Translations under genes and position numbers: made by a program
Notes under the pieces: generated by a model
Seen by the model: only the letters and a program-made list of their open reading frames with translations
What the model was told of the DNA's origin: nothing
The model's database searches: none
Assembly (NCBI RefSeq): GCF_963169125.1
Contig: NC_084801.1
Span: forward strand, 112,867,061 to 112,931,060
Length of the DNA stretch: 64,000 bases
Direction: 5' to 3'
From: Humulus lupulus
Taxonomy: Eukaryota > Streptophyta > Magnoliopsida > Rosales > Cannabaceae
Shown here: positions 1-10,686 of the stretch, one piece after another
Layout: every line of letters begins with the position of its first letter
Position numbering within the stretch: the stretch's first letter is position 1

Positions 1-671
1 ACCCTCATTGGTTCAGGTATCAGTATACTCTGAACACATGTATTTTGCTTGCCATACTAACCTTACTCTTTTATGTTTTTCATGCTAAAAACCATGGTAA
101 TGTGAGTAGTACGATACTTCACCATGTACCATGAACAAAATGGTCAGGTCGACCACCCCATGGGTGATAGACCGACCACCCCATAAGGGGCATGGCTAGG
201 AATCTCCCTACCAATGCCTTTTTTTTTGTTTTTGTTTTTTTCACTTTTAGAACTTATGTTGAACAAATGTCCTAGAAAAACTTGAGCTTGCTTAGTACTT
301 AAGGTCACGCCCTCATTGCTCATGTATACTCCGATCGGTATGTACTATATGCCCCCCAAGTGATCATGGGTTTTAAAGCCTTGGTCACTTGCTACTTGGC
401 CATGCCTTGATTCGAGCATTTAGACACATAATACTATCTTTTTCACCCAATGATGCAAGCAGCAAATGCTTGTCCCTCATTGGTAGTCGGGTGATGGTTT
501 CATACTCAGTAGTAATGATACCTATACATAGATGCATATTGTGTAGCAAGTGTCGATCAAGATCTATGTAATCTCTCGTGTACTCGTTATAATGATTGTA
601 GACAAAATTGTCTAAGTTGGACCAACCGGGTCTAGATGGGCTAATAGAGCCTGTAACGAGTCTTAGATCAA
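1..671 (-). other. Non-coding 3' region of element B with an internal G-tract
   Basis: No gene is visible. Read on the minus strand this follows the integrase. It matches the part of element A after its integrase (around 33240-33400), including a purine tract CACTTGGGGGGCATATA at about 343-359. Two GACCACCCCAT motifs at 151-183 resemble the repeated motif in B's LTR U3. The short open frame at 389-571 has no likeness to a protein. Confidence 0.5.
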
Positions 672-1090
672 AATATCGAACGGTCCCTCAAGGACCAGAT
701 TTGATTATGATCCAATGATGGCGACTGGTCTTAAGACCAGTCTCTTATTTTTTGATCATATGGGTCGATAGGTTCCCCAAGAACCAGGATCGAATGTGAT
801 TAAATAATGCCGACTAGACCTCGGACCAGTCTCTTTTGTTGAACGTATGGGTCGATTGGTTCCTCAAGAACCAGGATCGAACGCGTTCAATAAATTTAGC
901 GACAAGGTCCTAGGACATGTCTCTTGTTTGGATCGTATGGGTCGATAGGCTCCTCAAGAACCAAGATCAAACATGATCCATAATTTGGCAACAAGGTCCT
1001 AGGACTGTCTCTCGTGTCGATCGTATGGGTCGATAGGCTCCTCAAGAACCATGATCAAACATGATCCATAATTTGGCGACAAGGTCCTCC
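672..1090 (-). repeat. Tandem repeat, about 5 units of 87-90 bp
   Basis: The phrase GGGTCGATAGG recurs at 762, 849, 939 and 1027, a spacing of 87, 90 and 88 bp. A more diverged unit starts near 672. Each unit also holds CCTCAAGAACCA, GATCAAAC and a CAAGGTCCTAGGAC-like phrase. The array overlaps the end of B's integrase frame and replaces the usual C-terminal tail of that protein. Confidence 0.85.
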
Positions 1091-1953
1091 ACAAGGTATG
1101 CCCCTTCCCATTTAGGTCCTAGTACCCCTGTTGTAGTGTCCTTAGTGTTTAGGAACACCCTCCTGAGTACTAAGTCCCCAACTTGGAATTTTCGATCTTT
1201 CACTTTGGAGTTAAAGTATCTGGCCACTTTTTGTTGATGTGCTGCTACTCTGAGACTTTCCTTTTCTCGTCTTTCTTCGATCAAATCGAGCGACTCTTCT
1301 ATTAGTCGATGGTTCCTCCCCTGATCATATGTCTCTCGTCTATGCAATGGGGGAGTTAGTTCAACTGGCAACATGGCTTCATACCCAAATGCCAAAGAGA
1401 ATGGCGTATGCCCTATCGCTGTTCGTGTCATCGTTCGATGTGACCATAGGACCTCATGTAGTCATTTTGGTCAGGCTCCTTTGGCTTGTTCAAGGCATTT
1501 CTTCAGAGTGTCTTTGGTATTCTTGTTCACTGCTTCTACTTGGCCATTATCTTGCGGGTGTGCTACTGAGGAAAAGCTCTTTGTGATTCCATGCCTCGTA
1601 CAAAATTCGGTGAACATATCATTGTCGAATTGAGTCCCATTGTCCGAGACTATCTTCTTTGGTAGGCCAAATCGACATATGATATTCTTCACCACAAAGT
1701 CTAAGACTTTCTTTGAGGTTATGGCGGCGAGTGGTTCTGCTTCAGTCCATTTGGTGAAGTAGTCCACAGCTACAATAGGAAATTGGACTCCTCCCCATCC
1801 CGTAGGTAGCTTTCTGATTAGATTGATCCCCCATAGAGCAAAGGTCCAAGGGCTTTGTATCTGCATCAATTTGTTAGGTACCACCCGGGGTATCTTGGAG
1901 AACATCTGGCACTTGTGGCATCTTCTGACATACTCCATCGAGTCTTCATTCAT
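1042..1953 (-). pseudogene. Integrase of Tat-like element B (broken)
   Basis: The enzyme would join element cDNA to host DNA. The catalytic core is readable: a WGINLI segment where element A has WGIDLI, then VDYFTKW, SDNGTQFDN, and AHPQDNGQVEAVNK with the third acidic residue. The first catalytic Asp is therefore Asn here. Two TGA codons near 1460-1473 separate the core from the C-terminal part (GHTPFSLAFGYEAMLPVEL). Both parts are in one frame. The end departs from A after EGAYLVEDL and runs into the 88-bp tandem repeat, so the tail is lost. Not functional. Confidence 0.85.
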
Positions 1954-1974
1954 CGTCGGCCAGAAGTATCCTTG

Positions 1975-2690
1975 TCATAGGATTTTCTTTGATAGACTCT
2001 GCCCCCAGCATGATCTCCACAAAACCCCTCGTGCACCTCGATCATTAATAGCTTTGACTGGTAGGGAGTACCCTTGTTGGTACAGTACCCCTTCAACTAT
2101 CATATAACGTTCATCTTGTCTCACCAACTTCCTTGCTTTGTTCCGATCGCTAGGCACTACTCATTGGTTGAGATAGTTAATAATAGGGGTCACCCATGTA
2201 TCTCCTAACTCAACAGGTAGTGCCTCCTGCTCGGTTATGCTTCTTTCTGATAAGTATTCGACGGGAACGACATTTAGGGTGTCTGCATCTTTGGCACTGG
2301 CATGCTTGGCTAAGGCATCAGCATTGGCATTCTGCTCTCTCAGGACTTGTATAATTGAGTATTTCTTGAACTGTGCCAACAAGTCCTTCACCTTGTTCAG
2401 GTATTGCACCATCCTAAGTCCCTTGGCTTGATACTCCCCCAGTACCTGGTACACCACTAGCTGGGAATCGCTGAATATCTCTAGGGATTGTGCATGTACA
2501 TCCTGAGACAAGCGTAATCCTGATAATAATGCCTCGTATTCAACCTCGTTGTTTGAAGCGTTGAATCCAAATCTGAGAGCGCAATGGATTCGATGATTCT
2601 CCAGAGTGATCAGTATGATTCCTACACCTGAGTTGTGCTCATTAAATGCTCCATCAACATATAGCTTCCATACAGGAGTATCTCCTTCCT
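1975..2690 (-). pseudogene. Archaeal-type RNase H and linker of element B (broken)
   Basis: This second RNase H domain follows the native one in Tat-lineage elements. Readable pieces on the minus strand are VDGAFNE (2650-2680), NNEVEYEALL (about 2530-2560) and FSDSQLVVYQVLGEYQAKGL (2410-2475), followed by ANADALAKHAS. The open part 2161-2511 covers the C-terminal half and is stopped at its end. The segment 1975-2157 is the linker leading to the integrase zinc-binding region (DGVLYRRGY-like), which is frameshifted here. Confidence 0.75.
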
Positions 2691-2838
2691 TCTCGGTATC
2701 TCCATTCTCTTATTGGTAGGAAGGGTCTTCAAGGTTGGTGCCTTCGACTATGAAATCTGCCTATGCTTGTCCTTTTATCGCTGTCCTCAATTGATGAGTG
2801 ATATGAAACTGTCCTCATTCCATTGCCCACTTCAGTAA

Positions 2839-4212
2839 TCATCCCGAGGCCTCTGGTTTCTGGAGAACCTGTCTCAACAGTTGATCGGTCAGGATTAGAA
2901 TCGAGTGAGCATGGAAATATGGACGCAGCTTTTGAGAGGCAATTACTAAACAGTAGGCTAGCTTTTCAAGAGGGGGATACCTAGACTCCGCAACTACTCG
3001 CCTTTTACTAGTATAGTATACAGGGCGTTGTACCCTGTTCTCTTCCTTTTCCAATGTAGCACTAATTGCATGCTCGGTGATTTCCAAATAGATGAATAGT
3101 ACCTCACCATCTATTAGCTTCGCTAGGACGAGAGGTTGGGCGAGGTGCTCCTTCAGGGCTTGGAAAGCTTCCTCACATTCCTCGGTCCATTGGATCTTCT
3201 TGCTGCCCCTCAGTAAGTTAAAGAAAGGGATAGACTTGTTTGTAGACTTTGATATGAACCTACTAAGGGTAGCTACTCTCTCGGTTAAGCTTTGCACTTC
3301 TTTGATTGTGGTAGGTGACTTCATGTCGATCAATGCTTTGATCTTCTCGGGGTTAGCCTCGATTCCACGTGAATTGACTATGTATTCGAGAAACTTACCA
3401 GAACCAACTCCAAACGAACACTTGACAGGGTTTAACTTCATGATATACTTTCTAAGTATTGCAAAGCATTCCTCCAAGTCTTGAACATGCCCTCCAGCTT
3501 CTTTGGACTTGACCAGCATGTCATCGATGTATGCCTCCATGTTTTTTCCGATCAAGTCTCGGAACATGCCATTCACTAAATGCTGGTAGGTGGCTCCTAT
3601 GTTCTTCAAGATGAATGGCATCATCTTATAACAGTACAATCCCCTGTCTGTCCGGAAGCTAGTTTGTTCCTCATCGAGAGGGTGCATACTTATTTGATTA
3701 GACCCAGAATATGCATCCATGAATGAGAGTATTTTATGTCCTGTCGTTGCATCGACCAGTTGGTCTATTCTGGGTAGTGGGAAGCAGTCTTTGGTTCAGG
3801 CCTTATTCAGATCTGTGAAGTCCACGCATGTTCTCCACTTCCCATTTGGTTTTGGGACCAGCACGGGATTTGATACCCAATTAGGGTAGTACGTCTCCCT
3901 TATAAAATCATTTTCCTTGAGCCGCTCGAACTCCTCCTTCAGGGCTTGAGATCGGTCTTTGTCAAGCAGTCTCCTTTTTTGTTGCACTGGTGGATAGTTC
4001 TTGTCTATATTGAGGACATGACTTATCATAGATGGAGAAATTCCAACCATGTTCTTATGTGACCAGGCAAAGACGTCCTGGTTTTTCTTTAAAAATTCAA
4101 CCAACCATGCTTTAATTTCCACCTTTAACTCCTTCCCGACTTTGATTACTCTAGTCGGGTCCTCCTCATCTAGTAGGACTTCGTCAAGATCTTCGACTGG
4201 TCCCATCCCCAT
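2839..4212 (-). pseudogene. Reverse transcriptase and native RNase H of element B (broken)
   Basis: RT copies element RNA to DNA. The N-terminal part (3796-4212) shows PNWVSNPVLVPKPNGKWRTC and VDFTDLNKA and ends in a TGA. The palm part (2839-3720) begins at MDAYSGSNQISMHP, includes YQHLVNGMF and the active site AYIDDMLVKSK, then KCSFGVGSGKFL. The native RNase H follows (EAFQALKEHL, RRVVAESRYPPLEKLAYCL, ILTDQLLRQVLQKPEASG) and is cut by a stop at its end. A, E2 and B are close relatives throughout. One in-frame UAG (4267-4269) separates it from the protease frame. Confidence 0.88.
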
Positions 4213-4266
4213 GACGTCATCCCCAAAGCGAGGATCGATGTAGTTTCCCTCGCTTTGGGAAACTTG

Positions 4267-4846
4267 CTATAACAACAAATCTTCGTTAAAAGGAGCGCCT
4301 TGCTCCAGTAGAGTGTTTCTTTCAACATCAACTTCCATCTTGACAACCTCATCAGTTCCTTCATTCTCTTCGCAGCAGCTTACTATCATGTTGTTTACGC
4401 ATGGTCCTTTCTTTGCCTTAACCACTAACGCATTATAGCATTCTCGTCCCTCCCTTTGGTTACCCGGTACGCATTCTTGCCTTGCGTTGGTGGGAAACTT
4501 CAAAGATAGATGCCAGATAGATATTGTTGTGTGTAATGTCATCAGGAGGGGTCTCCCAAGCACTACATTATACGCCAATGAGAAATTTACCACTAGGAAC
4601 TCTGTCATCACAGTCTCATGCCTGGGGGCATCCCCCACCGTGACCGGTAGTCTGATAGTTCTTGCTGGTGCTAGGCATTCTCCCATGAACCCATATATCA
4701 CTTGGGAATACGGTGTGAGGTCCTTGACCATGAACTTCATCTTCTCGAGGGATGATTTGTAGATGATATCTATGGAACTTCCTGCATCCACCAAGCTTAT
4801 CTTCACCCGGGCATTGGCGATTGAATGGTAAGGACAAAAGGATCAT
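4267..4846 (-). pseudogene. Protease region of element B
   Basis: Aspartic protease of the retropepsin type, which would cut the gag-pol polyprotein. The motif here is KISLVDAGSSIDIIYKSSL; elements A and E2 have VDTGSS/VDIGSS at the same place, so the catalytic D-T/S-G is D-A-G here. Downstream lies the shared stretch YNVVLGRPLLMTLHTTISIW. The frame ends at a TAG (4267-4269) that lies at the same aligned position as a TAG in A and E2. It then resumes in the same frame with QVSQSEGNYIDPRFG, leading into RT. Confidence 0.8.
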
Positions 4847-5093
4847 TGTGGGGGTACCTCACGTGCCTGGCGTCATCCTCTGTAAGAGTGAGAGTTTCAC
4901 TTTCATACATTGGATTTTTCAGAGACCACTCCTCGACTGCCATACACTAGGAAGACTCCCCTGCCTCATGTATGAGGGCCCTTGCATATTGTTCACGGGC
5001 ATTGTTACTGTTGCCTGCTATGTGGGGCCCTCCACATATTGTATCCAGTGTGAAGTCTACTGCTACCGGCTCCAGTGGTGGACTCCTTTGCCT

Positions 5094-7043
5094 TCAAAAT
5101 TCTGAAATCCTGCTTGGGGTTTTGGTCTTGTTTTGGTACCTCGAGAGTTTTCCTGATCGGAGAAGAAACTCTATCTTATTCTTCAACTGTTTGCACTTGT
5201 TTGTGTCGTCCCCATAATCATTATGGAAACGACAAAACTTATTATTGTCCTTCTTTCCTTTTGAACGCAAGGGTGGTGGCTTTCGGTATGTTGCCATGTA
5301 AATCTCAGCCCTTGATGTGATCAGGATGGTATAATTGGTGAACCTGGGCTGGTAGGGTTGATGCTTTGCTTGTTTTTCGGTGGGTGTAGACTTAGCTTTC
5401 TTTTCTCCACCATTCTCGACCCTTGAGGTATTCCTCTTCTTACCGTTGCCCCCACTGCCACCCTGAGGGTTTGTGCTATTTTTATCCTCCTTGATAGTGG
5501 TCAGATGGTTTATGCCTTTTTCTTCCTTCATGATAGCATCATCTTGCTTCATGTATTTGTCGGCTCGGTCCAAGAACTCTTGCAAGGTGTTGATAGGGTT
5601 CTTGTGTAACTATCCCACAAGGGACTACGATAAATTATTCCTGCCGAGATGGCAACGAACTTCCTTTCATCTCCTACCGTGGATGCTCAGTTTGCCTTTC
5701 TCATGAATCCTTGAATGTAGTCTTTCAGGGATTCATCTTTCCCTTGCTTGATGTCAGCTAACTAATTGGCATAAACTGGTTGAATCCGCCTAGCACTAAA
5801 GACCTTGCAGAATTCCTTCCTGAATTGCTCCCAGGAAGTGACAGATCCAAGTTAGAATTTCCAATACCAATCCTGAGCTAAGTTAGAGAGAGTGGTAGGG
5901 AATACCCTGCACCTGTCGGTGATGCTCCACACCGAGTAACTCCATCTGATCCTTGAACTTCCCAATGTGTCGTATTAGGTCCTCCTTCCCAGTGTATGTA
6001 GGAAGTTTCGGGGTCTTATATTTCAGTGGTGGTTGGGAAGCTTGGATCTTGGCACTAAAAGGACTCCCACTTCTATGAGCCAGCTCGATATTTGAAGGTT
6101 TCTTTGTCAGACCCTGAATAGCCATAACGAGTGATCTATTTGAGCCTACACTGCTGGTGGGATCGTTGCTCCAGGTGGGGTAGATGTCCCTAGTACCCTC
6201 TCCTGAGCACTGGTCCTCCTGTTGATGACCTCCCTCAAATCCTGAGGTTGTGCATATTTCTCCAGTCTATCAGACACAGTATTGGTGTTATTCATCGGTT
6301 CATTTCCCTTGCGTGAATGAGGGTGTAGGGGTGGTAGGTTGGCCTTGCCCCTGTCGGTGCGAGCCTGCCCCCGAGCCTCTCTTCCTACATGACTTTGAGA
6401 TTTTGAGCGACCATTTCCATTCCTGTCACGCCTCTCAGATGTTTGACCCTCATCTCCTACATTGTTTCGTCGGTTCCCCTGGGAGGGGCCTTCGGGTTAG
6501 TAATACTCCTACTCCTAGATGAAGTGTTATTCTTCTTAGTCATGGAAGAGACAGTCTTGGACTGTGCCTCTTCATCCTGTCTCTTAGAAAATGGTTCTGA
6601 GAGTGTCCTTGGGGTCCTACTCCTCCCCTGGGACTCTCTATTACTATTGTCTCGCATTACTACTGATTTGGCCTGAGCCTCCCTCACCGCTTGAGCAGCA
6701 GCTTTAGCGTTAGCTCGGGCTAACTGAGTAGCCGCCTCCAAAGCCACAGCAGCCTCCTGGTGCCTCCGGTCAGCTTCCTCCTCCCTCTAGATCATTCTCT
6801 GGACCTGATCATCTATCTCCCGCATTGTCGTTCCATAGTCGCCCTCTGAAGGGCAATTTCTGCAGCAAAGGCCTCCTGCCTCGCCAGAAATTGTGCCATC
6901 TCCTCCTGGTGAGCGTCTTATGGATCTTCCACTTTAGGTTGATCTCCAACCTCCACTTGAGGTTCGTTAACAGGATCTATGGGATCCTGGGTGGTGGAAT
7001 CCCTGGGAGCAGTCTTCTTGGTCTAACTTGATTTTGGAGGCAT
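5094..7043 (-). pseudogene. Gag of element B (several stops)
   Basis: Structural protein of the element particle. The likely start is the ATG at 7041-7043 (MPPKSS), followed by a stop at codon 7. An Ala/Gln/Arg-rich N-terminal segment (6457-6747: ARANAKAAAQAVREAQAKS) resembles A's coiled-coil-like N terminus. The capsid part lies at 5590-6125 (KYKTPKLPTYTGKED, SWEQFRKEF on the minus strand). The C-terminal part (5094-5585) holds KFCRFHNDYGDDTNKCKQL, the family's Cys/His segment before protease. Frame breaks separate the three parts. Confidence 0.8.
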
Positions 7044-7594
7044 CGTAAAAATGATGAAAGTGTGTTTCTAGATTTCGTACTCTCAATGAAAGCACCAAAA
7101 TTTGGACCTGTGAAATTTTCCAACGGTTGTATGTACAGTATACGACACATTTTGAATGAAATAAATTGAATAAACGACAGATTACGGTTATCTTAAGTAA
7201 ACACACAAGAATGTTATAGTGGTTCAGCCCTGTTCTAATGAACAGCAATAACCTAATCCACTTAGTCTTTAGTATTGAATTACTCGATCGACAATTACAA
7301 GTACAAATTGATGAGTTCTCTCATGAAAAATATTTTTCTCCCAAAATTCCAGAATAAGAGATCCCTTGAAATGAAGCCCTAGGTTCTTTATTTATAGTAC
7401 CCAGGGGCTTTTACATGACCAGTAATATTGGGATCATGGTTTGGTACACGACTATCAGATAGTGGAGATACGTGTCCACCTCCCCATGATTATGAGATCA
7501 TGGGTCTTCTCGTTGTTTCTCTAGATCGAGGTGGATAATGCACAATAGAAACCTCTAAGAAAGATGTTAAGTCTCTGTTGGTATGTGAGACTTA

Positions 7595-7713
7595 GGTGCT
7601 AGGCCCGACGACCTGAGCTTGGGTGCAAGGCCTGTGACCTTCAGGGTGCTGGACCTATTGATCCTCTGGGTGCTATGCCTGTGACCTTCTGGGTGCTAGG
7701 CCTGTTGATCTCA
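7595..7713 (-). repeat. Short tandem repeat in LTR, about 5 units of 23-27 bp
   Basis: GGTGCTAGGCCTGT-like units begin at 7595, 7622, 7645, 7669 and 7692. Each ends in a GACCTTC or GATCCTC phrase. The array lies upstream of the LTR TATA box (read on the minus strand), so it may act in U3; that role is inference. Confidence 0.7.
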
Positions 7714-7754
7714 GTTTGAATGAGAGTGAGTATTTCTCATTGAATTGTACTTGG

Positions 7755-7960
7755 GGGTTTGAGCCGACCACCCTATGAAGAATAGGGTGGGTCGACCACC
7801 CAGGTGGTTCTTGAGCAGGTCAGGCCGACCACCCCTAGGGATCCTTGGACATACTAGGGCTGACCACCTCTGGGGTAGAGGTCAGGCCGACCACCCCTAG
7901 GGGTAGGGGTCAAGTCGACCACCCCTAGGGGGTTTAGGCTTGGTCGACTTCCCCATAGGT
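7755..7960 (-). repeat. Degenerate repeats built on CCGACCACCCCTAGGGG
   Basis: Six or so copies of a GACCACCC-centred motif occur here, several running into the self-complementary CCCCTAGGGG. Spacing is irregular (about 30-45 bp). They lie in U3 of the element B LTR. Similar motifs occur at 151-183, past B's integrase. Confidence 0.6.
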
Positions 7961-8216
7961 CCTGGACCTATCTTTTTTTCCCGTCGATCTTTTCTCAATA
8001 CTTTGTCATTTTTTCCCTGATTTGTGATGTCACGCGTCGTATTCTCATTCGCCACGTCATCCCCAATTTTCTCATTTCCCTTCTCAATACCCCAAAACCG
8101 AAACTCATTTCCCCCAAATCCCTAAAACTCATTTTCCCCCAAATTACTCTGCTGCCTCATGCACGAAAGTTAGGGGAATGAATGTTGCTGGTCCGATTTT
8201 GGTCGCCACAATGCAG

Positions 8217-10109
8217 GAAAGTTAGGGGAATGATTGTTGCTGGTCCGATTCCAGAAGATCTATGGACTCTGACCTTCATAAACTATCTGTATGTGTTTAT
8301 TTTGGACCTTTCATGGTTTTCGTGTCCTCTTCACAACTTTAAGAATAACATGGTGCATCATATATACTTGGTTTATTTCATCTGTTGTAGGAATTTGGGC
8401 TACAATTTCTTGACAGGCTCTCTTTCTCCATCAATTGGAAACCTTATTAACATGAAATCCTTGTAAGCTTACCTAAAGTTTGAGCTTGGAATTAACAAGA
8501 TTAGTATGATATGTTAAAAATATTTCTCTCCACTTGATCATTATTTTTTGGCAATTACTAAGGCCTTAAGCGCAAATGAACTGTCAGGGGAGGTACCAAA
8601 GGAATTGGGACTACTTACTGACCTATCTTTTATGTAAGTTATAGGCATTTTTTTCATTTTAATGGTAACTATATCATTTTTTTCTCCTTTCTTTATGAAT
8701 TTTCCATTGCCCATTTCAATCATATCATTGAAGACTATTTCATAGTTTATGTTATTAATGACATTTATTCTTGGAAATAATTTTGTCTATAGGTACTTAC
8801 CAATGAACAATTTCTCTGGTCAGCTACCGCCAGAACTAGGGAATTTAAACAAATTAAAAATAATGTACACTTGTATTATTACGGGTCTTTCATTTCATTT
8901 CTTTTTCTGTTTATGATTGGGTGCATTTATTTATAGTCCATACAGGTATTGTGAAACCCATTGATAATTACTATTTAACTTAATGATTGTAGTAGTACAT
9001 TGGTCCCATCCTGATTCCTTTGTTTTTCATTGTTTATATTTAATAGTAGTCTTTTCAGTTCTGGAGTTAGTGGTGAGATTCCTTCAACATTTGAAAATCT
9101 CCGAAGCTTGGAACAATTGTAAATTGTTTCTTTTACCTCTCATGATATAATAGGCATACTATTATATAAGAAATAAAAAATGTTATAATTTTTTCTTGTC
9201 TAATAACATCTTCAACCTGTAGGTGGGCATCAGATAATAAGCTTACAGGCAAGATTCCATATTTCATAGGAAGTTGGTCAAATCTTACTAACATGTAAGA
9301 CAAGTTGAATAGATGTGTGTATTTTGATAACATTGCAACATCTATATCTGTTATTAACATAAAGTTAGCCACTTGCTTATGTTAATGCAAGGTATTACAA
9401 GGAAATTATTTTCAAGGGCCTATACCATCAACGTTTGTGAATCTGACTTCTTTAGTACAATTATGAGTAACATGCTCAATACAAATCTATCTACAAATTT
9501 TTAAAGCTAATAATCTTAAGTGTGAACTATATACATATGTAGGCGGTTGAGTGATATATCTAATGCAAGTTCTTCCCTTGCATTTGTCGCCAATATGAAG
9601 TCTCTAGTAATCTTGTAAGTAACATGTTTTCAACACATAATCATATAGCTCATGTATATAATTCTTTTAATGTATTCTCTATTGGATTATATAATCATAC
9701 AATTGATAACATAACCTGCAGAGAATTGAGGAATAGTGATATCACTGGCTCAATTCCATCGAATATTGGGGAACTCACAGAGTTGACACTTCTATAAGTT
9801 CATTAAGGTACTTAAACTACTCAACTTGCACTATTTTGTAACTGTGAAATTGTACTTTTTTCTTTATAGGGATTTGAGCTTCAACAAGTTAAATGGAGAG
9901 ATTCCAGACTCTCTTTTCAACATGAATTCACTTTCAGCTTTGTAATATATCCTTGTTTCTCTTTTATTGCATTTTATCATATGCTTCATGATAGCAACTA
10001 TTATAGTATATATTAAAGCAAGTAATTCTGTTTCTTTGATAAGATTTCTTGGAAACAATAGCCTAAGTGGTACCTTGCCTCAGAGGAAAAGTCCAAATCT
10101 TCTCACCAT
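8217..10109 (+). pseudogene. LRR-malectin receptor-like kinase (LRR-VIII-2 type), 5' LRR exons only
   Basis: Eleven small exons each encode one leucine-rich repeat. Exons: 8217-8288, 8391-8462, 8563-8633, 8793-8864, 9047-9118, 9223-9294, 9392-9462, 9543-9614, 9722-9793, 9870-9941, 10044-10109. Most are exactly 72 nt, start in the same phase and have GT-AG borders. Examples are GPIPEDLWTLTFINYL, TGSIPSNIGELTELTLL and DLSFNKLNGEIPDSLFNM. This repeat order, including the RLSDISNASSSLAF unit, matches plant plasma-membrane kinases of the At1g56140 type. Signs of decay: exons 3 and 7 are 71 nt (frameshifts), the donors of exons 7 and 9 read AT instead of GT, and no malectin, transmembrane or kinase exons follow. 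A 34-bp duplication (8165-8198 and 8217-8250) precedes the first exon. Confidence 0.9.
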
Positions 10110-10686
10110 GTAAGTTAATATATTTTATATTTTAGTACTTTGTAAAATAATTTATCTAGATGCATAAAAATTCTAATATGCGGAATAGACTGAATAAGAT
10201 TGTCACAAAATAAAGACGATCGTTAGAGTATACAACTATTTTAGTATTTAAATTTTATCAATCACATTTTCTTTATTGTATTTTTTTTAATCTATATAAA
10301 CTAAATTATAACTGCAGCACATACTATGTGCTTCCACCACACTTATATAAATATATGTAGGTGTGTTTAACGTAAAATATACATTTGAATTATTAAATAT
10401 AAATGTATTGCATGTAAACAAAAATTAAATAATTTACTGTATATAGGAAGAATGAAATAAAAAAATATAAATCATTTCTTATATTATTAAACATGCAAGG
10501 ATCACATAATAAGGGATTAGTAGTCATTTACAAGTATTCCTATAGGATTAAAATATGATTAGTATAGTAATAGTAAAAAAATCATAAATATATATATATA
10601 TATATATCATGATCATAAATTAAGTAGTAGTGTCAACTTCACTGGATGAAGCATCTAAAAAATCATCAAGGGATGCAGTGGAAGCA
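10110..10686. other. AT-rich non-coding stretch with a TA microsatellite
   Basis: No further LRR, malectin or kinase exon is visible after the last LRR exon. A run of TA dinucleotides lies at about 10586-10608. Nothing else is recognised. Confidence 0.6.

Larger units (their letters stand above)
1..8108 (-). mobile_element. Tat-like Ty3/gypsy retrotransposon B (partial, minus strand)
   Basis: Read on the minus strand, this gives 5' LTR, primer-site-like sequence, gag, protease, RT, RNase H, a second archaeal-type RNase H and integrase, which is Ty3/gypsy order. The double RNase H and close protein likeness to elements A and E2 in this window point to the Tat lineage. The 5' LTR lies at the right (about 7103-8108). 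The 3' LTR and any extra antisense gene lie beyond the left edge. Every reading frame carries stops, so the copy cannot encode a working polyprotein. The right boundary is uncertain: I placed it by a GCCACGTCAT motif that in the related LTRs lies close to the LTR start. Confidence 0.85.
7103..8108 (-). repeat. 5' LTR of element B (minus strand; outer edge approximate)
   Basis: The inner edge is clear. On the minus strand the sequence ends CACAGGTCCA and is followed by TTTTGGTGCTTTCATTGAGA, the same post-LTR sequence seen in A and E2. A TATA box for the minus strand (CTATAAATAAAG) sits at about 7388-7399. The outer edge is inferred from a GCCACGTCAT motif at about 8051 that lies near the start of related LTRs. 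No target duplication could be checked because the other LTR is outside the window. Confidence 0.6.

Noticed and set aside
343..359. G-tract read as the end of B at its 3' LTR
   Set aside because: The sequence to its left does not match the 5' LTR at 7103-8108, and the same tract is internal in element A.
8217..10109. Intact LRR receptor kinase gene
   Set aside because: Two frameshifts, two broken donors and no kinase exons.
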